Assembly: GCF_002210095.1 (NCBI RefSeq)
Contig: NZ_AQQR01000010.1
Span: 62,001 to 126,000, forward strand
Length of the DNA stretch: 64,000 nt
Source of the DNA: Marinibacterium profundimaris
Lineage (GTDB): Bacteria > Pseudomonadota > Alphaproteobacteria > Rhodobacterales > Rhodobacteraceae
Direction of reading: 5' to 3'
A program made the translations under genes and the position numbers. The notes beneath the pieces are model-generated. The model was not told the DNA's origin, made no database searches, and was given only the letters and a program-made list of their open reading frames with translations. Of the stretch, positions 17,446 to 25,212 are shown piece after piece (within the stretch, counting starts at the first letter, position 1; each line of letters begins with the position of its first letter).

Positions 17446-18766
17446 GCGCGCCCATCCCGGTCAGCCATGTCTGGACAGAGGCAATGAAGCGGTCGAAGCC
17501 TTCCACCACCAGGAATTCGTCGATGCCATGGGCGTTGCCGCCCCGCCCGGCCCCGCCGATCAGGAAACTGTCGGCATGGCGGGCAAAGGCATGTCCGGGG
17601 GCCGATCCGATGGCCCAGGGCCAGACCTGCGGCGGCGTCGAGCTGGCCGCATAGGCCGCCTGCAATGCCGTCGCGCCGGGGCTGTCCGCGCGGAACCGCA
17701 CGCCGGGCGCGATCTCTTCGACCTCCAGCCGGACCGGCGAGCCGTCAAGCCGGGCGCGCTGATCGTCGAGCAAGGTCCCGGCCTCCAGCCCCGGGGGCGT
17801 GCGCAGGTCAAACAGCGCCTCGGCCCTCGGCGGAATGATCGCCGTGTCCCCGGCCGGCGAGGTCGTCAGCGACGAGATGTTCAGCGACGCGGTGCGCAGG
17901 ACATGGCGCAGCAGGTCGCGCGCATCGCCGTCACGGGCATAGCGCGCCGCCGTGCGGAAGGTCAGCTCGGCCTGCGGATCGAAGGTCTGCGCCAGCGCGT
18001 CGATCAGCGCCTCGGCCTCTTGGTCCAGCTCGATCTGCGCCAGTTCGCCGGTCACCGGACCACCGAACGCCGCCAGCGCATCGACAAGCTGGCGTGCTGG
18101 GTTGGCGATCCAGGGGGCGTTGCTGGAATGGATGGCGCTGCGCGGGCCGCCGGCCTCGCCCCCCTCGGCGATCAGACGCCCCTTGGCGATGCCGGAAAAG
18201 CCCAGGTAGATCCGGGGCGCGCCGCCACCGTATTCGCAGAAGCTGGGAAACAGCCCGCCGGCACAATGCGGCAGCGGGCATTGCGGATCGGCCAGGTAGC
18301 GGCGCATCGAGGGCGAGCCATGCTCTTCCTCTCCGTCCAGCAGGATCTCGACATTCACGGCAAGGCGGCCGCTGTGGTGCAAGTCCCGCAGGGCCACCAG
18401 CATCCCGGCAAGCGGGCCCTTGTTGTTCTCGGCCCCGCGCCCGACCCAGACCTTGCCGATCCCGTCCATTTCGGACAGGCCGCCGGTCCAGGGATCCGCG
18501 CGCCAGCCCTCGGGCGTGGCCGGCATGACGTCGTACATGTTGTAGAGGATCACGGTTCGCGCCGCGCCGATGTCCAGGCGCGCGTGGATCACCGGGGCCC
18601 CTGCCCCGGCGTCCGCCGGCGCAAGGATCCGCGCCCCCAGTTCGGCGCTCAGCCAATCCAGCAGGTCGGCGGCCATCCGCCCCTGGGCGGGCCGGTCGCC
18701 CGCGTGCGAGGGGATGGCGCACCAGCGGGCCGTCAGCGCCAGCGCTTCGGGCAGCAGATCGCTCAC
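17438..18766 (-). CDS. M20-family hydrolase with altered zinc-ligand motifs
   Basis: A 442-residue protein with the M20 dipeptidase layout. The catalytic glutamate motif LDGEEEHGS (about residues 143-151) is intact. However, the usual GHxD motif reads NMYDV, with M77 at the histidine position, and the usual DDKG reads NNKG, with N115 at the bridging aspartate. Two canonical metal ligands therefore look replaced, suggesting a different metal arrangement, a non-peptidase amidohydrolase, or loss of activity. It overlaps the dppB-like gene by 4 bp and the cyclodeaminase gene by 8 bp, firmly inside the transporter operon, so it probably acts in the cytoplasm on the imported solute. Confidence 0.82.
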   Translation of the reverse strand: MSDLLPEALALTARWCAIPSHAGDRPAQGRMAADLLDWLSAELGARILAPADAGAGAPVIHARLDIGAARTVILYNMYDVMPATPEGWRADPWTGGLSEMDGIGKVWVGRGAENNKGPLAGMLVALRDLHHSGRLAVNVEILLDGEEEHGSPSMRRYLADPQCPLPHCAGGLFPSFCEYGGGAPRIYLGFSGIAKGRLIAEGGEAGGPRSAIHSSNAPWIANPARQLVDALAAFGGPVTGELAQIELDQEAEALIDALAQTFDPQAELTFRTAARYARDGDARDLLRHVLRTASLNISSLTTSPAGDTAIIPPRAEALFDLRTPPGLEAGTLLDDQRARLDGSPVRLEVEEIAPGVRFRADSPGATALQAAYAASSTPPQVWPWAIGSAPGHAFARHADSFLIGGAGRGGNAHGIDEFLVVEGFDRFIASVQTWLTGMGAHE

Positions 18767-19683
18767 AGCCGGATCCGCGGGTTCAGCCAGGTGTAGGCCA
18801 CGTCGACAAGAAAATTCGCCACCACGAAGACCAGAGCCGCGAACAGCACCACGGCCTGAACGACGGGGAAGTCACGGTTCTGGATCGCCTCGACCGCCAG
18901 CCGGCCGATACCGGGCCATGCAAAGATGATCTCTGTCACCAGCGCGCCCCCCATGAGCGAGGCCAGGTACATGCCCTGAAGGGTCACCACCGGGATCATC
19001 GCGTTGCGCAGCGCGTGACGGACGACGATGCGCCATTCCGTCAGGCCCTTGGCGCGGGCGGTGCGGATGTAGTTCTCGCCCAGCGTCTCGATCAGGCTCG
19101 ACCGGACAAGGCGCGTGATCGCCGACAGATAATAGGCGCCCAGGGCCAGCGACGGCATGATCAGGTGCTCGAAGCTGCCGTATCCGCTGGACGGCAGCCA
19201 GCGCAGGTTCAGCGAGAACAGGATGATCAGCATCAGCGCCAGCCAGAACACCGGAACCGCCTGGCCCAGCAGCGAAATCACCCGGATCGCGAAGTCGATC
19301 GGGCTGTTGCGGCGCACGGCGGCAATCGCGCCCAGCAGGAAGCCGAGAAGCGAGGACCACAGAAGCGCCGACAGCGCCAGAAGTGCGGTCGCGCCCAGGC
19401 GTTCGGTCAGCAGGTCCATCGCGGGACGGCTGTAGCGCAGCGAATTGCCCAGGTCACCGTGCAGCGCCCCGGCCAGGAACCGGCCGTATTGCACGATGAT
19501 CGGATCGTTGAAGCCCATCGCCTCGCGAAACTCGGCGATCTCCTGGGCGGTGGAATCCGGCGCCATCATCAGCACGGCCGGATCGCCGGTCAGGAACAGC
19601 GCGAAGAACACCAGAAGCGACACGCCGAACATGACGATCAGCCCCTGGATGGCACGGGAGAGCAGGAAGCGCAGGCCTTTCAT
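18763..19683 (-). CDS. Peptide-type ABC transporter permease (DppB-like)
   Basis: A 306-residue inner-membrane permease. The N-terminus MKGLRFLLSRAIQGLIVMFGVSLL is typical of the DppB half, and the coupling-loop region TARAKGLTEWRIVVRHALRNA lies near residues 203-223. It is third in the dppA-C-B order, overlapping the preceding gene by 1 bp and the M20 hydrolase gene by 4 bp. It pairs with the DppC-like subunit and the fused ATPase at 11748-13607. Confidence 0.93.
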   Translation of the reverse strand: MKGLRFLLSRAIQGLIVMFGVSLLVFFALFLTGDPAVLMMAPDSTAQEIAEFREAMGFNDPIIVQYGRFLAGALHGDLGNSLRYSRPAMDLLTERLGATALLALSALLWSSLLGFLLGAIAAVRRNSPIDFAIRVISLLGQAVPVFWLALMLIILFSLNLRWLPSSGYGSFEHLIMPSLALGAYYLSAITRLVRSSLIETLGENYIRTARAKGLTEWRIVVRHALRNAMIPVVTLQGMYLASLMGGALVTEIIFAWPGIGRLAVEAIQNRDFPVVQAVVLFAALVFVVANFLVDVAYTWLNPRIRL

Positions 19684-20522
19684 CAGGACACCTTGCTTTC
19701 GGCCCGGCGGACCAGCCAGTCGCCGAGGAGGTTGCAGCCGATGACCAGCGCGCCGATCATCAGGCCCGGGTAAAGGACCAGCCAGTTCGCGATCAGGATG
19801 ACCGACCGGCCCTCGCCGATCAGGTTGCCCAACGTCGGCATCGGCGGCTGGACCCCAAGGCCCAGGAAACCGACGGACGCCTCGAGGATGATCAGGCGCG
19901 GCAGGTCCAGCGTCAGCAGCACGGTCTGCGGCCCGATGATGTTGGGCAGCACGTGACGGAAGATGATCGCCATGTCCGACAGGCCCATCGCCCGCGAGGC
20001 ATCGATGTATTCAAGCTCCCGCACTTCCAGCGTGCGGCCCCGGGCGACCCGGGCGAAGATCGCCCAGCCGGTCAGGCCCAGCACGATCACCAGGTTGGTC
20101 ATCGAGGGACCAAGCACCGAAACCAGCAGCAGGATCAGCAGGATGAAGGGCACGGCCAGCTGTATGTCGACGAGGCGCATGATCAGCGCGTCGACCCAGC
20201 CGCCGTAATAGCCCGCGATCATGCCAAGCGCGGTGCCCAGCACGACCGAGATCAGCGCGGCCACCAGGACGATCCCGAAGGAGACCAGCGTGCCAAGCCC
20301 CAGTCGGGCGAGAAGATCCCGCCCGAGCTGGTCTGTTCCGAGAGGGTGCAACGTGTCACCCACCACGGTCATCGGAGGTTTGAACGTCGCGGAGATGTCG
20401 CCGCGCAGCGGATCCAGCGGCCAGAGCAGCGGGACAAGCACGCAAAACAGGACGGCGGCGACGAGAAGGACGATCGCCAGGGCGGCGTCCGAGTTACCCT
20501 TGAGCTTCAAACTTCCGATCAC
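19683..20522 (-). CDS. Peptide-type ABC transporter permease (DppC-like)
   Basis: A 279-residue permease. The N-terminal helix is followed by HPLGTDQLGRDLLARL (about residues 58-73), the hallmark of DppC/OppC subunits, and the coupling loop YIDASRAMGLSDMAIIFRHVLPN lies further on. It starts 4 nt after the binding-protein gene and overlaps the DppB-like gene by 1 bp. The substrate is set by the binding protein. Confidence 0.93.
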   Translation of the reverse strand: MIGSLKLKGNSDAALAIVLLVAAVLFCVLVPLLWPLDPLRGDISATFKPPMTVVGDTLHPLGTDQLGRDLLARLGLGTLVSFGIVLVAALISVVLGTALGMIAGYYGGWVDALIMRLVDIQLAVPFILLILLLVSVLGPSMTNLVIVLGLTGWAIFARVARGRTLEVRELEYIDASRAMGLSDMAIIFRHVLPNIIGPQTVLLTLDLPRLIILEASVGFLGLGVQPPMPTLGNLIGEGRSVILIANWLVLYPGLMIGALVIGCNLLGDWLVRRAESKVS

Positions 20523-20526
20523 CTGG

Positions 20527-22014
20527 TCAGTCCATCTCGATGTCGAAGACGGGGATCCGTGCGTCTGCCCGGCCTTCGAAGTCCACGTTGGGTGCTTTGC
20601 CCATCAGCTTGTCTTCCTGGTACAGCGTGATCAGCGGGACCTGTTCCGACGCCAGCGTCTGGATATCGAACAGGATCTGCTCGCGGGCCTCGGGATCGAC
20701 GGTCGAGCGGCTCTTGTCCAGCAGCGCGTCCAGCTCGGGGATCCGGGCGCCGGAATAGGGCTCGCCGGACTTCATGATCGCGTAGACCGCCGCATCGGTG
20801 TCCAGCGTCTGGGTCGAACCCCAGCCCAGCATGTAGATCGGACCTTCGAAGGGCACGGTCTGGGTGTAGACCGACCATTCCATGGTCTGCTGGTTCACGG
20901 TCAGGCCGATGTCCTCGAACTGCTGCGCGATGGTCTGCGCGACCTCGGCGTTCTTCATGTAGCGGAACGACGACTGCATGGTGATCTCGAACCCGTCCTC
21001 GAACCCGGCTTCGGCAAGCAGCTGCCTGGACAGTTCGGGATCGTAGGCCTGCACCTCGACGTCGAGATAGCCGAAATCGGCCGCGCCGACCTGGGTGCCC
21101 TTCGGCGTGGCAAGCCCGCCCAGCAGGTTGGTGGTGATCGATTCACGGTCGATCGCGTGATTGAGCGCCTGGCGCACCTTCACGTTGTCCAGCGGCGCCT
21201 TGTCCATGCGCAGGCCCAGGTAGATCGTCAGCCCCCCGTTCTTGACCTGCACAAGGTCGGCGTCGGGCGTCTGCTGCAACAACGGCACCAGGTCGACCGG
21301 CACATCCTCGATCAGGCCGACCTCGCCGGTGATCAGCGACGTGATCCGCGCGGTGGCATCGGGGATCGGGCGCCAGACCACCGTCTTGATGTCGGGGGTG
21401 CCGCGCCAGTAGTCTGGGTTGGCTTCCAGCGTCACCCGTTCGTCCGGGACGAAGTCGACGAAGGTGTAGGCGCCGGTTCCGACGGGGTTATTGGCGAAAT
21501 GGTCGCGCCCGTGTTCCTCGATGTATTTCGGGGGCACGATATAGGCGGGATAGCGGCTCATCCGGGTCGGCAGCAGAGGGTCCGCCGCCGTGGTCTTGAT
21601 GCGCACGGTCATCGGATCCACCACCTCGACCGACTCGATGGTGCGGATGTAGGAGATCGTCGGCGCCTTGTTCTCGGGATCCAGAACGCGGTCCAGGCTG
21701 AACTTCACGGCTTCGGCGTCAAAGGGTTCGCCGTTGTGGAACACGACGCCTTCGCGCAGCTTGAATTCCCAGGTGGTGTCATCGACCGCCGTCCACTCGG
21801 TGGCAAGACCGGGGACAAGGTTCATGTCCTCGTCGCGCATCACCATCGTGTCGAAGATGTTGTCGACGATTGTTGCGGCTTCCCGAAGAAAACCGGGGTC
21901 CAGCGCGTTGGTCGAGGCGGAACGCCCGATGACGAGGGTATCGTCCTGTGCGAAGGTCACCGTCGCTGGAAGCGCCAGTGCCAAACCAAGGGCAAATGCC
22001 GGTAGATGTTTCAT
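20527..22014 (-). CDS. Peptide-type ABC transporter substrate-binding protein (SBP family 5)
   Basis: A 495-residue periplasmic protein with a signal peptide ending near residue 22 (TVTFAQ). SBP_bac_5 marks include LVIGRSASTNALDPGF, WEFKLREGVVFHNGEPFDAEAVKFSLDRVLD (about residues 80-110) and VRQALNHAIDRE. Members bind di- or oligopeptides, but also opines, glutathione and other amino compounds. It is first in an operon continuing dppC-dppB-M20-cyclodeaminase-sulfurtransferase. The divergent gntR gene and a palindromic operator lie upstream. Confidence 0.93.
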   Translation of the reverse strand: MKHLPAFALGLALALPATVTFAQDDTLVIGRSASTNALDPGFLREAATIVDNIFDTMVMRDEDMNLVPGLATEWTAVDDTTWEFKLREGVVFHNGEPFDAEAVKFSLDRVLDPENKAPTISYIRTIESVEVVDPMTVRIKTTAADPLLPTRMSRYPAYIVPPKYIEEHGRDHFANNPVGTGAYTFVDFVPDERVTLEANPDYWRGTPDIKTVVWRPIPDATARITSLITGEVGLIEDVPVDLVPLLQQTPDADLVQVKNGGLTIYLGLRMDKAPLDNVKVRQALNHAIDRESITTNLLGGLATPKGTQVGAADFGYLDVEVQAYDPELSRQLLAEAGFEDGFEITMQSSFRYMKNAEVAQTIAQQFEDIGLTVNQQTMEWSVYTQTVPFEGPIYMLGWGSTQTLDTDAAVYAIMKSGEPYSGARIPELDALLDKSRSTVDPEAREQILFDIQTLASEQVPLITLYQEDKLMGKAPNVDFEGRADARIPVFDIEMD

Positions 22015-22095
22015 GTTTGGGTTACTCCTGTTGGATCGGGGGCTGGCCGCTCGGGGCGGCCGTTATGGGGCATCTTCGGTCTGGATCGCTTACAG

Positions 22096-22110
22096 AATAT
22101 ATCATATATC
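22096..22110. promoter_or_regulatory. Palindromic operator, site 2 (AATATATCATATATC)
   Basis: It is the reverse complement of site 1 at 11646-11660 with one base changed, and keeps the perfect ATATAT-C-ATATAT core. It sits in the 155-bp divergent region between the dppA-like gene (82 nt away) and gntR (60 nt away). Location beside a GntR gene and recurrence in the partner operon support it as that regulator's site. Confidence 0.7.
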
Positions 22111-22169
22111 CTCGCGCAACAAGGTTTCGCCGCCTTTCCCCGCATGGATGCTTTCGCAGGAGACACTTT

Positions 22170-22853
22170 TTGAAGCAGACCGGTTTCAGCGCCCCGCCCC
22201 GCAAGAGTCTGACCGACCACGTCGAAAGCCAGTTGCGCGACGCCCTGATCGAAGGCCGGCTTGAGCCGGGCACGCGACTTGTCACGAAGGAGCTGGCGCA
22301 ATCCCTGGGGATGAGCATCACCCCCGTGCGCGAGGCGCTGGTGCGGTTCGCGGCCTCCGGAATCCTTGCGGCGGAACCCGCCAGTTGCTTCCGCGTGCCG
22401 GTGCTGACGACGGCAAGCTACGCCGAGCTGGGCGCGATCCGCAAACGCGTGGAATCGCTGGCCGCGGAGACCGCCGCGCTGAAGATTTCCCCGCAGGAGA
22501 TCGACGCGCTGGAAACCCGCGTGCAGGCCTACATCGCGGCCAAGCACACGTCCGATCCGCACGAGGCCCTGAAGGAGAACAAGGCGCTGCGGTTCTCGCT
22601 CTACGCGGCGGCGGAGATGCCGATCCTGCTGCAGACGATCGAGACGCTGTGGCTTCGGGCCGGACCCGGTTTCAATTACCTGTTCCCCGACCCGGGGGCG
22701 AGCCGCACCGAACATGCCAATTACGGTGCGCTGATCGCCGCGCTGCGCGCCCGCGATCCCGCCGCCGCTGGCGAGGCGATCTGCCATGCCATAGACGACG
22801 GGTCGGAAAGGGTCATGCAGGCGCTGGCCGCGCGCGAGGCAGAGGCGGGCTGA
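22170..22853 (+). CDS. GntR/FadR-family (FCD) transcriptional regulator of the Dpp island
   Basis: A 227-residue regulator. A TTG at 22170 is chosen as start because AGGAG lies 7 nt before it and the product begins just ahead of the winged-helix domain; an upstream in-frame ATG at 21948 would run through the dppA-like gene. The HTH (LTDHVESQLRDALIEGRLEPG...SLGMSITPVREAL) spans about residues 14-60. The rest matches the helical FCD ligand-binding domain. It is divergent from the dppA-like gene and probably represses both operons from the two palindromes. The ligand is probably the transported solute or a breakdown product. Confidence 0.88.
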   Translation: MKQTGFSAPPRKSLTDHVESQLRDALIEGRLEPGTRLVTKELAQSLGMSITPVREALVRFAASGILAAEPASCFRVPVLTTASYAELGAIRKRVESLAAETAALKISPQEIDALETRVQAYIAAKHTSDPHEALKENKALRFSLYAAAEMPILLQTIETLWLRAGPGFNYLFPDPGASRTEHANYGALIAALRARDPAAAGEAICHAIDDGSERVMQALAAREAEAG

Positions 22854-22861
22854 CCGCATGG

Positions 22862-23611
22862 TCACAGCTCCCGCCGCGACAGGTGGCGGGACAGGCTGTC
22901 GATGACACTCGCCTTCAGGTCCGGCTCCATGTCGCGGCCGGGCGCAAGGACCGAAACGGCCAGTTCCACGCCGTGACCGCCGCGCACCGGCATCGCCAGG
23001 CTGCAGACATCCACGGCACCCGAGCGCCGCGAGACAAGCAGCCAGCCCTGCGCGGCATAGGTCGCCAGTTCGGCCCGGATGGCTGCTTCCTCCAGGTCCC
23101 ATTCGGCAAAGCGCGGCGCGTTCAGACGGATCACCTGTTCGCGTCCTTCCGCGTCCATCTCGCCCAGAACCACCAGCCCGCCGACGCCGACACCCAGGGG
23201 CAGCCGTCCGCCGATGCCGTCGAACATCGCCGGCACGGTGCTGAACCCGCTCTGCCAGTCCAGGCAGACGGAATCGAACCCGGCCCGCGCCATCAGGAAG
23301 GTCGGAAGACCGGTCTCGGCGGAGATGTCGATCAGTAGCGGACGCAGGGCACGGGTGTATTCGTTCACCGACGCGGATTTCATGGCGATGGCATGAACCG
23401 CCGGGCCGACGTGGTAATTGCCGCGCCGCCCGGTCTGCATGACAAAGCCGTGTTCGGACAGCGCAACCAGCGCCCGGTGCACCGGCGTACGACTGTCGCC
23501 AAGCGCCTCGGCCAGGGCGGTCAGCGACAGCCCCTCGGCCCCCGCCTCGCCCAGCGTCGCCAGGATCCGCGCGGCGCGGGCCGCGTTCGTGGATGTCCGC
23601 GAGGGCGTCAT
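22862..23611 (-). CDS. IclR-family transcriptional regulator
   Basis: A 249-residue regulator. The N-terminal winged helix (AARILATLGEAGAEGLSLTALAEALGDSRTPVHRALVALSEHGFV) spans about residues 10-55 and is followed by an IclR effector domain. The start at 23611 overlaps the hyuB stop (ATGA), which excludes a much longer in-frame start. As last gene of hyuA-hyuB-iclR it probably controls that operon, perhaps through the inverted repeat at 27370-27396. It converges on gntR with an 8-nt gap. Confidence 0.88.
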   Translation of the reverse strand: MTPSRTSTNAARAARILATLGEAGAEGLSLTALAEALGDSRTPVHRALVALSEHGFVMQTGRRGNYHVGPAVHAIAMKSASVNEYTRALRPLLIDISAETGLPTFLMARAGFDSVCLDWQSGFSTVPAMFDGIGGRLPLGVGVGGLVVLGEMDAEGREQVIRLNAPRFAEWDLEEAAIRAELATYAAQGWLLVSRRSGAVDVCSLAMPVRGGHGVELAVSVLAPGRDMEPDLKASVIDSLSRHLSRREL

Positions 23612-25212
23612 GCCGGGGCCGCGCTGCGACCCGCACGGCTGTCCGCCGCGCGCAGTTCCGCGCTGCGCCCGGAGGGCGCGCCATGACCGCCGCCGCCCGG
23701 GGTGATGACCTCGAACAGGTCGCCGGCACGCAGGTCCGCGCTGCCGGAGAGGTCGATGGCGTTCGGGTCGCCGTTGATACGGAACGCCCCGCTGGCCCCC
23801 GGCCCGCCGCCGTCCAGCCCCCAGGCCCGCGAGGTCAGCCGCGCGCCCATGATCTGCACCCGGCAATCGGCCTCGACCCGGTAGGACCGGCGCACGCCCA
23901 TCCCGCCCAGCCATGTGCCGTCGCCGCCGCTGTCTTCGGCGAATTCATATTCGACCAGCGTGATCGGGTATTCCCCTTCAAGCGCCTCGAGCGGCAGGTT
24001 CGACGTGTTCGTCATGTGGACCTGCACCGCATCCAGCCCGTCCTTGTCCGGCCGCGCGCCGGATCCGCCCGCGATGGTTTCCAGGTAGACCCACAGGCTG
24101 CCATCGGGCCGCGTGCCGCTGAAGCTGGCCACGTGGACCGACCCGCAGGCCGCCGCGTTCACCCGGTCGGGCACCGCCTGTGCCAGCGCGCCGTGGATCA
24201 GGTCCACCACCCGCTGACAGGCCGAGATCCGTCCGTCCACCGCCGCCGGATGCACGCAGTTGAGCAAAGTGCCCGGCTGCGCCTCGATCGTCAGGGGCCG
24301 GGCAAGGCCGGCATTGGGCAGGATCGTCGGGTCGACCACCGATTTCACCGCGTAATAGACAGTTGCCTGCAGCGCGGTGAAGATAACGTTAAGACCGGCC
24401 CGGACCTGGGGCGGGCTGTCGAAGACCAGCCGCATCTCGTCGCCCTCGACGGTCAGGACGACGGACAAGGTCATGTGCTCTGCCTGGCTTTCGGTTTCGA
24501 AGATGTCGGAAAACGTCCAGGTGCCGTCGGGCAGCGCGGCGATGCCCGCGCGCATCTTGCGTTCGGCATAGGCCATCAGCTCGGCCCCGGCGGCCCGGAC
24601 CGTGTCGAGCCCGAAGCGCGCGCACAGCTCCTGGATCCGCAGGACGCCCAGCCGGTTCGCCGCCATCTGGGCCCGCAGGTCCGACTGCCGCTCGGCCGGG
24701 ACCTGGCAGTTCAGCAGGAACATCCGCATCACTTCCGGCTGGCCGACACCGTCGCGTTGCAGGCGGATCGGCGGAATACGCAGCCCCTCCTGGTAGACAT
24801 GCGCATGGCCGCGATCGGCGAAATCCGAATGGTGCGCGGTGTTGATCGCCCAGCCGAACAGCGTGCCGTCGACGAAGATCGGTTCCGCCATGACGATGTC
24901 CGGCAGGTGGGTGCCTCCGCCCGCGTAGGGGTCGTTGCCGATAAAGACGTCGCCGGGGCGAAGGTCTTCGACCGGATAATTGGCCAGCAGGCACGGCACG
25001 AATTGCAGGAAACTGCCCAGGTGCATCGGGATGTGCTCGGCCTGGCACAGAATCTCGCCCCCGGCCGTGCAGAGCGCGGTCGAACAATCGCGCCGTTCCT
25101 TGATGTTGGTCGAATGGCTGGCACGCACCAGCGCCTCGCCCATTTCATCCACGGCCGAGGAAAACGCGCTGCCGATGACCTCGACAGTGACGGGATTCAG
25201 GCTCTCACTCAT
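23608..25212 (-). CDS. hyuB: Hydantoinase B / 5-oxoprolinase subunit B family protein
   Basis: A 534-residue subunit of an ATP-dependent cyclic-amide hydrolase. The N-terminus NPVTVEVIGSAFSSAVDEMGEALVRASHSTNIKERRD and PGDVFIGNDPYAGGGTHLPDIVMAEPIF (about residues 82-110) are family signatures, as is the C-terminal GGGGHG run. It is coupled to hyuA by a 4-bp overlap. Relatives open N-methylhydantoin, hydantoin, 5-oxoproline or act as acetone/acetophenone carboxylases; the exact ring substrate is not determined. Confidence 0.9.
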   Translation of the reverse strand: MSESLNPVTVEVIGSAFSSAVDEMGEALVRASHSTNIKERRDCSTALCTAGGEILCQAEHIPMHLGSFLQFVPCLLANYPVEDLRPGDVFIGNDPYAGGGTHLPDIVMAEPIFVDGTLFGWAINTAHHSDFADRGHAHVYQEGLRIPPIRLQRDGVGQPEVMRMFLLNCQVPAERQSDLRAQMAANRLGVLRIQELCARFGLDTVRAAGAELMAYAERKMRAGIAALPDGTWTFSDIFETESQAEHMTLSVVLTVEGDEMRLVFDSPPQVRAGLNVIFTALQATVYYAVKSVVDPTILPNAGLARPLTIEAQPGTLLNCVHPAAVDGRISACQRVVDLIHGALAQAVPDRVNAAACGSVHVASFSGTRPDGSLWVYLETIAGGSGARPDKDGLDAVQVHMTNTSNLPLEALEGEYPITLVEYEFAEDSGGDGTWLGGMGVRRSYRVEADCRVQIMGARLTSRAWGLDGGGPGASGAFRINGDPNAIDLSGSADLRAGDLFEVITPGGGGHGAPSGRSAELRAADSRAGRSAAPA

